Source: Vibrio harveyi NBRC 15634 = ATCC 14126 = KCTC 12724
GTDB lineage: Bacteria; Pseudomonadota; Gammaproteobacteria; Enterobacterales; Vibrionaceae
Assembly: GCF_001591145.1 (NCBI RefSeq)
Contig: NZ_BCUF01000008.1
Coordinates: 62,001-126,000 of the forward strand
DNA: 64,000 bases
Direction of reading: 5' to 3'
How positions within the stretch are numbered: position 1 is the first letter of the stretch; each line of letters opens with the position of its first letter. Both the position numbers and the translations under genes were made by a program. The notes below the pieces were generated by a model, which saw only the letters and a list, made by a program, of their open reading frames with translations, was not told the origin of the DNA and did no database searches. Shown here piece after piece: positions 17,761 through 30,262 of this stretch.

Positions 17761-18423
17761 ATGCCTTCAACTCATACAAAAGATGAACTGCATAAATTCC
17801 TAAAAACAGGGATGCGAATCTCGGTAAATTTCGAGTTCGGTCAGGAAGAAAAGTGCATTTACGCTGCTACTTATTTAGGGCTTAAAGAAAACGCTTATAT
17901 CATTCTCGACATACCCGCTCGGTTATTAGAAGAGCAAGCGCTAAGAAAACTCACCAATGTGGACGTTGTTATCCGTGGTGTGTCAGATACAGATCTGGGG
18001 CATGTGATTGCTTTTAAGACCAGTGTGCTGATGAACTTGGTCCGACCGTCTCCGTTATTGTTTGTACGGATTCCTGCCACCTTCGCGACGAAGCCTGTAC
18101 GTGAGCATGAGCGTTATAAATTGCAATTAGACTGTGCAATAGACCACACTGGCAATAAATATGATGGCAGTTTGGTCGACTTCTCTCTTTCTGGCTGTGG
18201 AATTTCGACGTTGGTTGAACCCGAGTTTGAAATCGGTGAACGAATTACGATTGAATCCCCTTTAAGTGGCTATATCGACGAAGAAAACCACTGCTCAGTT
18301 GCCAATATTAAGAAGCTACCAAAAGGTTGGATTATAGGCGTGAAATTTGAGGTACCGCTTGATATGTCCGAAGAATTGAAGAATGAGTTACTAGAGCATT
18401 CTTTTTCAGCCAGCACGATTTAG
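17761..18423 (+). CDS. PilZ domain protein with YcgR-like N-terminal domain
   Basis: 220 residues. The N-terminal half (about 1-110) has the YcgR-N-like beta-barrel layout; the C-terminal half is a PilZ domain with the c-di-GMP-binding arginines in REHERYKLQ (about 118-123) and the second motif DFSLSGCG. The two motifs are complete, so c-di-GMP binding is expected. It resembles V. cholerae PlzD in layout. The likely role is coupling c-di-GMP level to motility or surface functions. Confidence 0.88.
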   Translation: MPSTHTKDELHKFLKTGMRISVNFEFGQEEKCIYAATYLGLKENAYIILDIPARLLEEQALRKLTNVDVVIRGVSDTDLGHVIAFKTSVLMNLVRPSPLLFVRIPATFATKPVREHERYKLQLDCAIDHTGNKYDGSLVDFSLSGCGISTLVEPEFEIGERITIESPLSGYIDEENHCSVANIKKLPKGWIIGVKFEVPLDMSEELKNELLEHSFSASTI

Positions 18424-18455
18424 GCTGCATAAGGTTCTCAACCGTAAAGAACTAA

Positions 18456-18478
18456 AAAGGGAGCATCATGCTCCCTTT
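18456..18478. terminator. Bidirectional terminator between the PilZ gene and luxQ
   Basis: AAAGGGAGCAT, C, ATGCTCCCTTT: perfect 11-bp stem with A and T tracts on both sides, between two convergent genes. Confidence 0.85.
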
Positions 18479-18490
18479 GCTATTTCTGCA

Positions 18491-21069
18491 TTACGTCCGT
18501 TCTAGCAAAAATCTTTGCTTAAAATCGACAAACGCTTCATGTAATGCGTTTTCTTTGATTGGCTTGAGCAAGACATAATTCGCCCCTGCCGCCATAAATG
18601 CATCACTAGTTTCTTTAGCTGTATCAGCCGTACAGGCATAAATAGGCGTACCAAGTCGCAAGTTCTGACGAATCTCATGAGTTGTTTCAATACCACCAAG
18701 ATGCGGTAATTGATTGTCCATCAAGATAAGGTCATAAGTATTGTCCGCGAGAAACTCCATCGCCTCTAATCCATCTTTTGCCCAATCAACCTGCATTTTG
18801 TACTTCTTGCAGAACGCCTGGAGAATAAAGGCATTGGTGTGATTGTCCTCCACCAGCAACACTTTCAAACTCTCATCAAACAAAGCTTCAGGCTTAACGC
18901 GTTGGCTGACTTCTAACGGTCGGAATACACGCTCACGGTCTTTTACCGGCAATGTCACAACGAAAGTTGTGCCCATCCCTTTACTACTACGAACCTGAAC
19001 ATCGCCTTCCAACATATCGACAAGATTCTTAACGATGGTTAAGCCTAAACCACTACCACCGTATTCTCGTGTTGTTGTTGCTTCTTCTTGTACAAACGGT
19101 TCGAACATTTGGTCTAACTTGTCCGACTCAATCCCGATCCCCGTATCAGTAATTTCAACAACCAATACACTGTTCTCTGCACCATAAAATTGCTCAAGCT
19201 CGGCATGGATCCGGATAGAACCCGACGGAGTAAACTTGGCGGAGTTACTAACAAGGTTAAACAGAATTTGGTTGAGTCGAACTTGATCCGTAAAGATTTC
19301 GACATTCGGATCCAGTTTGTTTTCGATAACCAGCTCAACCCCTTTATTTGTACAGATTGGACGATAGATATTTTCCAATGTGCGAATCGTATCGGAGAAT
19401 GAGAACGGGTGCTTCTGGATATTAAACTTACCTTGCTCTATCTTGGAGAAATCCAAAATATCATTCAGTACGGCAAGTAAGTGCTCACCACTGTGGCACA
19501 GAACATCAATTTGGTTCTTCTGCTCTTGAGTTTCTACCGTGTCTTTAAGTAATTGCGCAACACCTAAGATACCGTTAATTGGAGTACGGATCTCATGACT
19601 CATCTTCGCAAGGAAATCAGCTCTAGCTTGTGCAGACTTCTCTGCTTCTCTACGTGCGATATTACTTTGCTTTTCCGCTTCAATCAGAGTTGTAATGTCT
19701 TGCCCTTGCACAATGATGCCACTGATATCACCGTCGACACGAATTGGTGATAGGTTCCAACGGTAAATCTTATTCCCAATTGGAACGTTGACGCCTGTTA
19801 ACGTCGCACCTTGCGCTGCCATCTTCAGGTGAGGTGTCAATTTATCTTTGAAGCCTTGGAAGACAGGATGCATGGTTTCATTGTCATCTTCGATAACGAG
19901 CTCTTTGCGTGCTGCAGGGTTCATTTGGATAAGAACACTTTCCTCAGACCACACCATAATCGGTGATAACGCGAAGTTAAACAGGTCTCGGAATGACTTC
20001 TTCTGCGCCTCTAGTTCCTCAAAAGTACTTTCAAGAGTAGAGCCAATATGATCGAACTCTTCGATATCCGAACCATCAAAGCGCTCAAAGCCCTTTTCCT
20101 CACGCGCGGAACGAGTGTAGGACATCAGAGACTCCAACTGCGCCGCTACCTTACTCTCGATCCATTCTTTAGTGAGCAACGCAATCATGATCATACCGAT
20201 GATAGAAGCCAACATTGCTAGGATATGTTGGATCTGCAACGTAACAACGCTTTGGTTATCCTGCACAGTAAGCAAGCATAACTCTGTCGTCACGGCATTC
20301 ACTTCTATTGGAGTTTGAATCACTAGAAGTTTGTCGAGCCTTCTTTCTGAACCTTTGCGCTGCAAAATATCCGCAACATTGTATGGCTCGTCACCAATTA
20401 AGGGGTTAGCTAAAGGGACGTTATTCGCCACAAGGACCACATTGTCGACATTACTTTCGCTTTTTAGCTTCTCCATCAAAGCGAAGTTGTTATCAAGCAC
20501 TACAACATTAAAAGAGAAGCCAAGCACTTCACCTGTCGCAGGATCCAACACTGGCACGCGACGCGTCAGCATATGTCTAGAACCAATAGAGGTCATCACA
20601 TTAATGTAATACCAGTTATTACTAAAGGTGACGCGGTTCGCCAAACTGTCGAGGATAAGATCATTCACACCATAGAAATGTGCATTACCATCATCCCAAA
20701 TGATGCCCTTATGATCGGTCAGAAAGCGAAACTCTGGCGTGTGCGATGGGTCACTTTGATCGATACTGAGAAAGAAAAAGTTAAGTGCATCAGTGTCGCG
20801 ATTGGTGTAAAAGTCACGAATCACTTCACTTTTTGAGTTGCTGTCATGATGTATTTGAATCGCCGCAAAGTGACTATCAAATATATTGTGGATCAATGCA
20901 GAGGTTTGTTGCTTCGTTCTGTCGACTTCTTGCCAAATGATCTGTTTCGAGAAGTAATAGCTCTGAATAAAAATCCCTAGAATGATCGGAGCAAGAACAA
21001 GAATGATGATCTTTGTTATGAGCGTCGCCAGTGAGCGACGCTTCTTTATGTTTGATCGAGTTATTGTCA

Positions 21070-21070
<1 letters not shown>
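18491..21070 (-). CDS. luxQ: LuxQ, autoinducer-2 hybrid sensor kinase/phosphatase
   Basis: 859 residues from ATG at 21070, the same length as V. harveyi LuxQ. Two membrane helices (about 16-38 and 280-302) enclose the periplasmic domain that binds LuxP. A PAS-like segment follows, then HisKA with phospho-acceptor His in KMSHEIRTPINGI (about 490), a HATPase domain with GSGLGL, and a receiver domain with the phospho-acceptor Asp in LILMDNQLP (about 785). In the absence of AI-2 it phosphorylates LuxU and so LuxO, raising Qrr RNAs; with AI-2 it is a phosphatase. The start shares one base with the luxP stop (TGATG). Confidence 0.96.
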
Positions 21071-22516
<1,446 letters not shown>

Positions 22517-22843
22517 TTAATTGGAACACTTCACTCGTGTTTGAAATGCAAGGACATGTTTTTCATCGATACAAATTTCAGCATCTTCGCTGACTAAGAG
22601 CTCTTTCTTAGCTTTAGTCAGTTGCTTGATAAAGTATTCCGCTTTCATCGCGACGCTTTTGCTTTCAAAAGAAGAGAACCATTCCAAGGTTAATGGTCCC
22701 TTCCCTTTCAGTGCTTTTGCACCTTTCCCGCTCTGATGCTGTTTGAAGCGTCGATCCACATCATTCGTTACACCACAATACAGCGCATTGCGGTTATTAC
22801 GGATTAGATAGACGCTCCAATTTTGCTCGGCAGTCTCACTCAT
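22517..22843 (-). CDS. GIY-YIG nuclease superfamily protein (UPF0213-like)
   Basis: 108 residues. The GIY-YIG core appears as VYLIR at the start followed by [11 protein letters not shown], then a catalytic Glu in KAEYFIKQL. These short stand-alone GIY-YIG proteins are widespread; some have weak nuclease activity but the physiological role is unclear. Its ATG overlaps the yceH stop by 4 bp, so the two are translationally coupled. Confidence 0.88.
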   Translation of the reverse strand: MSETAEQNWSVYLIRNNRNALYCGVTNDVDRRFKQHQSGKGAKALKGKGPLTLEWFSSFESKSVAMKAEYFIKQLTKAKKELLVSEDAEICIDEKHVLAFQTRVKCSN

Positions 22844-23493
22844 GAAAGCAGAGATTCAACCTGTTCTTTTAATGCGGTCAGCTCTGCACGAAGTTCTGCC
22901 ACTTCTTGTTCTAACTGGCTAATGCGCTCAGAACTGGCTGATGATGGCGCCGCACTTGCCACAGCCAACTCACTGATGTCTACCTCACCACAAAATAGAT
23001 GCATGTAACGTGATTCACGCTTGCCCGCCTCGCGAGGCAGTTTAACCACAAGAGGTCCTTTCTCTTCGCTTGCAAGGTGCTCAAGAACGTTTTCAACTTC
23101 CTTTACATCATTAAATGTTGCTAGACGATTAGTGCGCGTGCGAATTTCGCCAGGGGTTTGAGCACCACGAAGCAGCATGCAACATACGATGCCTTTCTCT
23201 TGCTCGGTAAGTTGTAGGTCGCCAAACTCGGTATTACAGAATCGGTGTTGGTATTTGCTGACACGGCTATTGAAACCACTTTCATCACTGACAAGACGAC
23301 GCTCGATGAGTGCATCAACCGCGTCTAGTACGTCTGCTTCAGACAATGACATGACAGGTTCGCGGTTGCTTTTTTGATTACATGCGTTCGTCAGCGCGTT
23401 AAGGCTTAGGGGGTATTGGTCGGGGGTGGTGACTTCTTTTTCGATTAAGCAGCCAATTACTCGTGCTTCAATTGCCGTTAGCTCAACTTTCAT
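22840..23493 (-). CDS. yceH: YceH family protein (DUF480/UPF0502)
   Basis: 217 residues. The N-terminal part has two winged-helix repeats with the family signature [21 protein letters not shown], and the C-terminus is a predicted coiled coil (about 180-215, Glu/Leu heptads). Function in E. coli is unknown; links to membrane or murein integrity have been suggested by its genomic context there. Here it is the first gene of a two-gene unit with the GIY-YIG protein. Confidence 0.9.
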   Translation of the reverse strand: MKVELTAIEARVIGCLIEKEVTTPDQYPLSLNALTNACNQKSNREPVMSLSEADVLDAVDALIERRLVSDESGFNSRVSKYQHRFCNTEFGDLQLTEQEKGIVCCMLLRGAQTPGEIRTRTNRLATFNDVKEVENVLEHLASEEKGPLVVKLPREAGKRESRYMHLFCGEVDISELAVASAAPSSASSERISQLEQEVAELRAELTALKEQVESLLS

Positions 23494-23586
23494 AATGCAT
23501 TTCCTTATTATTGTTGCATTTGAATTTGGGTATCAGGCTAAAGCATAGCGCATGGACCTGACACCCTTTGCGAATCGGGTTAGGTC

Positions 23587-23802
23587 TTAATGCTCTGATA
23601 GAATCGACACTTTGGTCATTTTTCCATTCTCGTCAATCATCATTATCTTCGAACGATTGAGTTCGACTTCAGTGATTTCGAGTTGCGTTCTAGCAGCCAC
23701 ATACGCTGCTTTGAGTTTGGTAGCCAAAGAATCGTCTTGGTTATCGACCTCTTGGCTTTCGACTTGCTCCGCAATAGTCCCAGAGTTCATTTCGAGCTTC
23801 AT
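23587..23802 (-). CDS. Small protein of unknown function
   Basis: 71 residues from the ATG at 23802; the frame continues upstream but only to a TTG without a ribosome-binding site. It is acidic, without signal peptide or membrane helix, and ends with a short segment MIDENGKMTKVSIL. I do not recognise a family. It lies 93 bp downstream of the yceH start region on the same strand but is not part of that operon since it is upstream. Confidence 0.45.
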   Translation of the reverse strand: MKLEMNSGTIAEQVESQEVDNQDDSLATKLKAAYVAARTQLEITEVELNRSKIMMIDENGKMTKVSILSEH

Positions 23803-24028
23803 ATTTTTGTATTGAATGAAGTTGATGATATAGCGAAGGCTCCACCATGACAACGAGTCCCTTCACTCAAGTGAGCAACATTCACGCTTTTAGCACTCGA
23901 TTGTTAATGCCACATCAGAATTGATGGATAAATGTCCAACCCAGCATGACGTTTGATCTAAAGACTGTTATGCCACGAGATGTTGTGCTTTAATCGAATT
24001 AGATATTCACAAATTAGGAAAGGGAACC

Positions 24029-24343
24029 ATGAGTAGCGTATTTGAAATCGTGAACCAAGCTCGTCGTAAAAACAAACTAAAACGTGAGCTGCTTGATAAC
24101 GAGAAAAAAGTTCGTGACAACCGTAAACGTGTAGACCTACTAGAAAACCTTCTAGACTACATCAAACCAGAAATGTCTCACGACGAAATCGTTGCAATCA
24201 TCAAGAACATGAAAGCAGACTACGAAGACCGCGTTGACGATCACATCATCAAGAGTGCAGAAATTTCTAAAGCACGTCGTGACATCAGCCGTCGTATTCG
24301 CGAACTGACTGAAGAAGACAAACAAACTAGCGGCAAAAAATAA
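24029..24343 (+). CDS. tmaR: TmaR (YeeX/DUF496), polar PTS localisation factor
   Basis: 104 residues, highly charged coiled coil. It aligns by eye with E. coli Tma[25 protein letters not shown] and [12 protein letters not shown] are all family signatures. In E. coli TmaR gathers PTS enzyme I at the cell pole and is phosphorylated on a tyrosine. AGGAAAGGG precedes the start. It is single-gene with its own strong terminator. Confidence 0.92.
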   Translation: MSSVFEIVNQARRKNKLKRELLDNEKKVRDNRKRVDLLENLLDYIKPEMSHDEIVAIIKNMKADYEDRVDDHIIKSAEISKARRDISRRIRELTEEDKQTSGKK

Positions 24344-24364
24344 GCCCAAATAGTTGTAGAATTT

Positions 24365-24400
24365 AACCCCGAGCAGGGATAACTTGCTCGGGGTTTCTTT
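24365..24400 (+). terminator. Intrinsic terminator of tmaR
   Basis: AACCCCGAGCA, 9 nt, TGCTCGGGGTT followed by TCTTTTTG. Confidence 0.92.
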
Positions 24401-24466
24401 TTGTAACTTACAAAACCAGTGTGTACAATAACACCAATTCTTGTTCCCAAAACACCCAATTTCTCT

Positions 24467-25804
24467 ATGTCTTCTACTTCTTCTAGCGTGCAACCAACGT
24501 TAGCAAAACAACTTTTCACTATGACCTGGCCAATGCTGTTTGGCGTATTGTCATTGATGAGCTTCCAACTTGTCGACAGTGCCTTCATTGGGCAACTGGG
24601 CGTTTTACCACTTGCGGCACAAGGCTTCACTTTACCATTACAAATGGTGGTTATTGGCATTCAAGTTGGTTTGGGTATTGCCACTACCGCAGTGATATCG
24701 AAAGCACTAGGAGCAAACGACACCCACTACGCAAAACAATTAGGTGGGTTAGTCCTCATGATTGGCTCTGTCGGCGTAGCTGTACTTGGTTTGATCATTT
24801 GGTTATTGCGTTACCCTATTCTCTCTTTATTAAGCGCACCAGAAACCGTCATGCCAATTATCGACAGCTACTGGCCATGGTGGTTGCTAAGCTCATGGAC
24901 GGGTGCTGTGCTGTACTTCTATTACAGTATTTGTCGTTCTAATGGTAATACCATGCTGCCAGGCACTATGATGATGGTCACCAGTGTAGTGAACTTAGTG
25001 CTCGATCCACTATTCATTTTCACCTTTGATTTAGGCATCAACGGTGCCGCTATCGCTACGATAATCGCGTTCGGGTTTGGCATTTTGGTTGTGGCGCCTC
25101 GCGTACAAAAAAATCACTGGGCGACGTTCCAATGGCAAGAGCTGGATGTTGTGAAAAGCGTTCGCTCCATCGGTCACATTATGGGACCGGCAATGATCAG
25201 CCAATTATTACCACCACTCTCTTCTATGCTGGCGACGAAGCTATTGGCAGGCTTTGGTACCGCAGCAGTAGCATCATGGGCGTTAGGCTCTCGTTATGAG
25301 TTTTTTGCTATTGTTTCTGTACTTGCACTGACGATGTCAATGCCGCCGATGGTTGGTCGTCTACTAGGAGCGAAAAACTACACCGACATTCAGTCTCTCA
25401 TCTCGATTGCGGTTAAGTTCATACTTGGTTTCCAATTGCTGATTGCTGTGATTACGTTTATCGCTGCAGACCCACTGGCATTATTGATGACCAGCGACGC
25501 GCAAGTCACCCATGTACTTGAAATGCACTTGATGATTGTACCTATCAGTTTGGGCTCGCTTGGTGTATGTATGTTGATGGTTTCGATCTGTAACGCCCTT
25601 GGTAAGTCCTACACGGCTCTGACCATTTCGGCACTGCGCCTATTTTTGTTCTTCCTTCCGTGTTTGTGGGTCGGTGCGCAATTGGGTGGGATTCAAGGGC
25701 TACTTATTGGCGCGTGTTTGGGTAATATCTTAGCTGGTATCGCGGCTTACTTAACCTATAGAAAAACGATTCGTAAGCTCACAGAAGCGCATGCTGCCGC
25801 TTAA
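24467..25804 (+). CDS. MATE family multidrug/sodium antiporter
   Basis: 445 residues from ATG at 24467; an upstream GTG at 24419 falls next to the tmaR terminator and is less likely. Twelve membrane helices in two halves, with the typical N-terminal TMTWPMLFGVLSLMSF and FIGQLGVLPLAA segments. MATE pumps extrude cationic drugs or metabolites in exchange for Na+ or H+. It is closer to the DinF-like branch than to NorM as far as I can judge by eye. The Shine-Dalgarno is poor. Confidence 0.88.
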   Translation: MSSTSSSVQPTLAKQLFTMTWPMLFGVLSLMSFQLVDSAFIGQLGVLPLAAQGFTLPLQMVVIGIQVGLGIATTAVISKALGANDTHYAKQLGGLVLMIGSVGVAVLGLIIWLLRYPILSLLSAPETVMPIIDSYWPWWLLSSWTGAVLYFYYSICRSNGNTMLPGTMMMVTSVVNLVLDPLFIFTFDLGINGAAIATIIAFGFGILVVAPRVQKNHWATFQWQELDVVKSVRSIGHIMGPAMISQLLPPLSSMLATKLLAGFGTAAVASWALGSRYEFFAIVSVLALTMSMPPMVGRLLGAKNYTDIQSLISIAVKFILGFQLLIAVITFIAADPLALLMTSDAQVTHVLEMHLMIVPISLGSLGVCMLMVSICNALGKSYTALTISALRLFLFFLPCLWVGAQLGGIQGLLIGACLGNILAGIAAYLTYRKTIRKLTEAHAAA

Positions 25805-25820
25805 ATAAGCAAGAAAAACG

Positions 25821-25852
25821 AAAGCCCTCGCATTGAGGGCTTTATGGTTTTT
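25821..25852 (+). terminator. Intrinsic terminator of the MATE gene
   Basis: AAAGCCCTC, GCATT, GAGGGCTTT followed by ATGGTTTTT. Confidence 0.85.
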
Positions 25853-25945
25853 ATACACTGGGGTCTGTTGATCTTTCGCGGTTAAATTTTACTCAGATGG
25901 GAACACCTAGCCGAACCCTTTAGGCAGCGTTTGTAAAGAAAGGCG

Positions 25946-26935
25946 TTAGCCTAGCGCCACTTTATCCGCTGGGAACACAACACCAGTCTGTCTTCTCACC
26001 TCAGTGAGCACTTTAGCAACGACAAGTGAGCGCTGCTTCATTTGAGGATCAATCGAGCCAACTTTGAGTTGCTTTGTAAATGCGTGCGCTTCGTAGAACA
26101 TGTGGTTCTCTTCTTGAGGCAATGTTAGTACTTGTTTACTCTCACCTCGCAAAATGCGCTCAACACCACGTCCTGTGGCAATCATATCTACCAGCACACT
26201 GCCCTGTTCACCTTGGAATTCACTTGGGATTAGCGAATCGCTTACCTTGGAATGTAATAGGTTCACGTTAAAGCCGTCATACGCCAACGTCACACTGCCA
26301 CAACCATCGACGCCAGAAGGCAGAATGTGAGCACTTGCTTCTATGCTGTTAGGCTCGCCAAACAACTCAATCGCGGAGCCAACACAGTAGTAACCGATGT
26401 CCATAATCGAACCGTTAGAAAATTCTGGATTGAATGTATTTGGATTCTCACCATTTAAATATTTCTGATATCGGGAAGAATACTGACAATAACTGATCGT
26501 GGCATGACGAAGAGGGGCGATCGCTGGTAGGCTGTCTTTTAGCACTTGAAAATTCGGCGTATATGGTGACATGAAAGCTTCGAACAACACGACGTTATTT
26601 TCTTCAGCGGTCTTAAACATCGCCTGAGCAAGAGGATAGTTTGAAGCCATCGGCTTTTCGCAAATCACGTGCTTACCCGCTTTAAGCATTTGCATTGCCT
26701 GAGGAGCATGCAGTGAATTTGGACTCGCTATGTAAACGGCATCGATATCGTTATCAGCCCCTAATGCTTCTAAGCTATCGTAATAAGATTGCGCATTATA
26801 AGGCTTGCCAAATTCGCACGCTTTCTCAACATCACGTGAATACACAGCTTGAAGACAAAATTCTTTGGTCTGGAGCGCAGCTTCAACAAATTGTTGAGAG
26901 ATCCAGTTCGTCCCGATCACAGCAAGTTTGAACAT
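25946..26935 (-). CDS. Gfo/Idh/MocA family oxidoreductase
   Basis: 329 residues. N-terminal Rossmann domain starting FKLAVIGTNWISQQF, with the family motif VICEKPMASN (about 92-101, catalytic-type Lys in EKP) and AFMSPYTPNF. These enzymes oxidise or reduce sugars or related compounds with NAD(P). The substrate is not evident. It has a good Shine-Dalgarno (AAGGAAG) and stands alone. Confidence 0.88.
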   Translation of the reverse strand: MFKLAVIGTNWISQQFVEAALQTKEFCLQAVYSRDVEKACEFGKPYNAQSYYDSLEALGADNDIDAVYIASPNSLHAPQAMQMLKAGKHVICEKPMASNYPLAQAMFKTAEENNVVLFEAFMSPYTPNFQVLKDSLPAIAPLRHATISYCQYSSRYQKYLNGENPNTFNPEFSNGSIMDIGYYCVGSAIELFGEPNSIEASAHILPSGVDGCGSVTLAYDGFNVNLLHSKVSDSLIPSEFQGEQGSVLVDMIATGRGVERILRGESKQVLTLPQEENHMFYEAHAFTKQLKVGSIDPQMKQRSLVVAKVLTEVRRQTGVVFPADKVALG

Positions 26936-26994
26936 GTTACTTCCTTTTCTTTATCGTTCTAGAAGCCGTAAGGAGTTCGGCTCGCAGACACGAT

Positions 26995-29631
26995 TTAAGC
27001 AAGCTTTAGTTCATTAAACAACTCAAACAGTTGATTCGACTTGTAAGGTTTCGGTAAGTAAGCATCCATTCCCGCAGCAAAGCAGTTTTGAATATCTTCT
27101 TCGAGCACACTCGCTGTCAAAGCAATAATGGTGATCTTCCCACTTCCTACTTCTTTCTCCCAGCGGCGAATTTCTTTTGTTGCGGTCAAACCATCCATAA
27201 CTGGCATCATGCAATCCATAAGAATTGCATCAAACTTCTCCCCCTTAGTGATGGCTTCTAATGCCTCTTGCCCATTGCTGGCAATCAGATAATCGTATCC
27301 CGCCTTATCTAAGAAAAAGCTGGCTATCTTTTGGTTCATCAAGTTATCTTCAGCAATCAAAATGCGACGATGTGTACGTGACTGGTTGATATTATGAACC
27401 ACTGCCGAATGTGTGACATGGTAACTTTGAGTATTTTGTTCAATGTGCGCGAGTTCATCAATGGCATGCCTAAAGCGGTTACCTAAAAAAGGTAAAGTCA
27501 GCACAGAATGAATACGCTCAGAATTGGTGTAGGTAGAGATCAAATGATGTTGGCAAACAATGATTCGGCTAATATCAACCGTACGCGCTAACTCGTCTAT
27601 TACAGAATCCAACGCCACTCTGCCATCATGACAATAAAAGATCACTTCCAGCCCCTTTGTAGAAGTCGGTAAATCCTTAATGCTGCTTACCTCTGAAAGC
27701 TGAATACCAGCTAAACGACACTCTTTCATAATTTGATCGGCATACGCGTAGTTATCTCCAATGAGAATACCGTTACGAATGGTTTCTGAGCGCCAACCTA
27801 CGGTCGGCAACACTTCCACTTCAATTGAGAACTCAATACTGGTTCCCACTCCTTTTGAAGACGTCGCGGTTAACTTGCCGCCCATCATAACCACCAGTTG
27901 ACGACAAATGGCCAAGCCTAGTCCTGTCCCTCCAAACTGACGTGATATACCTTCGTCTTCTTGAGTGAAAGGCTCGAAGATGGAATCAAGCTTGTCCTTT
28001 TCTATACCTACACCGGTGTCGGATACTCGAAAAGTCAAAAATACGCTCTTTTGTGTGGTGGATTCTTGGTAGTCAACATCCACATTGATGCAGCCCTTCT
28101 CTGTGAACTTCACCGCGTTCGATACTAAGTTCATGACGATTTGCTTGATTCGATGGTCATCAACCTTGATGCGCGCAGGAATACGCTCATCTAAATTGAT
28201 ATTCAGTTCTAATTGCTTGGACGTGGCTTTGGACTGGAACAAAATCATCGATTGGTACACGACTTCACGAATATCTGTTTCGATAAGAGAAAGCTGTAAA
28301 TGACCTGATTCAATCTTAGATAGATCAAGGATGTCATTAAGTAACGTGAGCAAGGTATGCGACGAGGTATCAATATCGGTTAAGACTTCTTTTTGATGAT
28401 CTGAAAGTTCACTTTGTGACAGGATCTCTGTCATCCCGATAATTCCGTTCAAAGGGGTTCGAATTTCATGAGACATGCTTGCAAGAAAGACCGACTTTGC
28501 GCGGTTTGCCGAAATAGCAGATTCTTTGGTTTGCAAAATCTCTTCTGTTTGTCGGTTTTGCTCCTCCATCATTCGATTAACTTGTTGTGCAAAGATCGTG
28601 AACTCATCATTGCCATCAACCACCACCTTCTCCCCCTTTACATGTTCATGGATTAAGGTGTTAAGCGAATGAATAATCGAGTCCAATTTACTATGCACAC
28701 GATACCAAGTACCAAAGCCTAACCAACATAACAGGATGATGATGACCATCACGCCCGAGGTCATGAGCGTTATGCTCTGCTTTTGCGAACTGACTTGGAC
28801 CAATAATGCGCTTTCAACCTGTTGCGTGAAACCCGCGGTCATGACTTGCAAACGTTGAACACGGTGGTCAAGATCTCGTAAATAAGTCACATAGTCAGAT
28901 TGGGACATCTCTCCTGCCAATAAACGTCCTCGGGCTTCGATACTCGACAAATAACGAGGAGACGTATACAAACTAAGGAGCTTTTCTACCTGCTCATTTG
29001 ATGCACCTAACTTTAAGAATCCTTCCAGACTCTGCTGTTGGCGCTCAATGGCTTGAAAGAACATATTTTGATTCGGTTGGCTATCAGGCTGTAGCACCAA
29101 CCGATACGTCAACCAAGCTTCTTTTTGCGTCCAGTAAGAAAGTTGAGCAAGATAAGCGATGAAATCTTGCATCCAATGTGCTTCATCACTATCAAACAAG
29201 TGATTATGTTGAACCAGTGATTGAGACATTTCTTGCAACAGGCGAAACGACCAATCTCCGGCATCCACACTGTCTCTCAAGTCACCAGAGATCAAATCTA
29301 ACATCGCTCGCTTAAGGTCATCAGAATACTCGGCAGTATAACTGTTCTGTATAAACTTCTCGTAGATAGAAAGCGCTCTATCACGTTGTACTTTCACTTC
29401 AATTGGTAAAGGCTGCTCTTCTCGATATCGATGACGCTCCTTCTCCATGTCATAGACAAAATGAGACGCTTCGGAAATCAGTTTCAATCCTTGAATATTA
29501 CTGACCGTTTGATTGAGTTGATCGACTCTTTGAGAGTTAACGACAAATTGGTGAACGGCAAACACAGAAATAACCACCGCGGGTAACAGTGCGAGTAGAG
29601 CTAAACGTAATTTTATAGAAAGTTTTATCAT
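26995..29631 (-). CDS. Hybrid sensor histidine kinase with receiver domain
   Basis: 878 residues. Membrane helices at about 8-28 and 289-309 frame a roughly 260-residue, helix-rich periplasmic sensor of the nitrate-sensor or four-helix type. A HAMP region (about 310-360), HisKA with His388 in MSHEIRTPLNG, a HATPase domain with GTGLGLAI, a degenerate receiver-like stretch (about 620-740) and a true receiver at the C-terminus with the phospho-acceptor Asp in ILMDCMMP (about 806) follow. No response regulator gene is adjacent, so it is an orphan kinase that probably signals through a phosphorelay. Ligand unknown. Confidence 0.9.
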   Translation of the reverse strand: MIKLSIKLRLALLALLPAVVISVFAVHQFVVNSQRVDQLNQTVSNIQGLKLISEASHFVYDMEKERHRYREEQPLPIEVKVQRDRALSIYEKFIQNSYTAEYSDDLKRAMLDLISGDLRDSVDAGDWSFRLLQEMSQSLVQHNHLFDSDEAHWMQDFIAYLAQLSYWTQKEAWLTYRLVLQPDSQPNQNMFFQAIERQQQSLEGFLKLGASNEQVEKLLSLYTSPRYLSSIEARGRLLAGEMSQSDYVTYLRDLDHRVQRLQVMTAGFTQQVESALLVQVSSQKQSITLMTSGVMVIIILLCWLGFGTWYRVHSKLDSIIHSLNTLIHEHVKGEKVVVDGNDEFTIFAQQVNRMMEEQNRQTEEILQTKESAISANRAKSVFLASMSHEIRTPLNGIIGMTEILSQSELSDHQKEVLTDIDTSSHTLLTLLNDILDLSKIESGHLQLSLIETDIREVVYQSMILFQSKATSKQLELNINLDERIPARIKVDDHRIKQIVMNLVSNAVKFTEKGCINVDVDYQESTTQKSVFLTFRVSDTGVGIEKDKLDSIFEPFTQEDEGISRQFGGTGLGLAICRQLVVMMGGKLTATSSKGVGTSIEFSIEVEVLPTVGWRSETIRNGILIGDNYAYADQIMKECRLAGIQLSEVSSIKDLPTSTKGLEVIFYCHDGRVALDSVIDELARTVDISRIIVCQHHLISTYTNSERIHSVLTLPFLGNRFRHAIDELAHIEQNTQSYHVTHSAVVHNINQSRTHRRILIAEDNLMNQKIASFFLDKAGYDYLIASNGQEALEAITKGEKFDAILMDCMMPVMDGLTATKEIRRWEKEVGSGKITIIALTASVLEEDIQNCFAAGMDAYLPKPYKSNQLFELFNELKLA

Positions 29632-30262
29632 CCGTTTGCCCGTGTTAGGAAAAGGCTCTCGAATTAATACTAGACCACTTTCATAGATTGAATATGAACT
29701 TGTATGAAGTGTTTTATCGGCAACTTAATCGGTCTGAACTGCCCAAACGGCTAAAAACAACACTCATTACCCTTCTATACATTGAGATCATAAGAAGGAA
29801 AAATGTGATTGCTTGCAAAATTTTGCTGCATCATTTTTAAACAGATTTAGTTAAACCAACTCATACCATGGGCGAACTTAAAGATACCGCCTAAAATGGC
29901 GAAAAACGTTTACCATTTAAGTGTTAAAGATTATCCATATCACATTATTTAAAAGGAAGTTCACCTTGTTACATATACTCACTTTGAGATGAACCTTTAT
30001 TGTCGCGAAATAAGTTTTATAGATAGGAAAAGTCAATCCCTATAAAACACCGCTTTAGTCACATTAATAAGCCAAAAAATGAATCATACCCCACACTTTT
30101 AACTGGATTTATTTTTCCTAGCAGAATAAGACCTCCACCCGTACAATCCGCACACATAATTATTACAACCCAATTACAAAACACCCTCACTTCACGCTCT
30201 ACCGTTGAGGTAACAGCAGAAAGTAAGGTCAGCCCCCAAAACGTGAAAGGTCCAAAACAACA
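29632..30262. other. Gene-free region between hybrid kinase and GAPDH genes
   Basis: About 630 bp between two divergent genes. It is AT-rich. One inverted repeat is at 30014-30048. Some very short frames (under 20 codons) occur but none has support. It should contain both promoters. Confidence 0.5.
30014..30048. promoter_or_regulatory. Inverted repeat upstream of the long GAPDH gene
   Basis: GTTTTATAG and CTATAAAAC, perfect 9-bp arms separated by 17 bp, about 215 bp before the gene start. It may be an operator or the base of an RNA stem. Regulator unknown. Confidence 0.35.

Noticed and set aside
25855..25945. Possible insertion-sequence end (CTGGGGTCTGTTGATCTTTC)
   Set aside because: It recalls some IS termini, but no matching inverted end, target duplication or transposase part is nearby.
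29780..30010. Leader peptides before the GAPDH gene
   Set aside because: A few frames of 8-18 codons with partial Shine-Dalgarno sequences exist, but no regulatory codons or attenuator hairpins go with them, and they are far from the gene.
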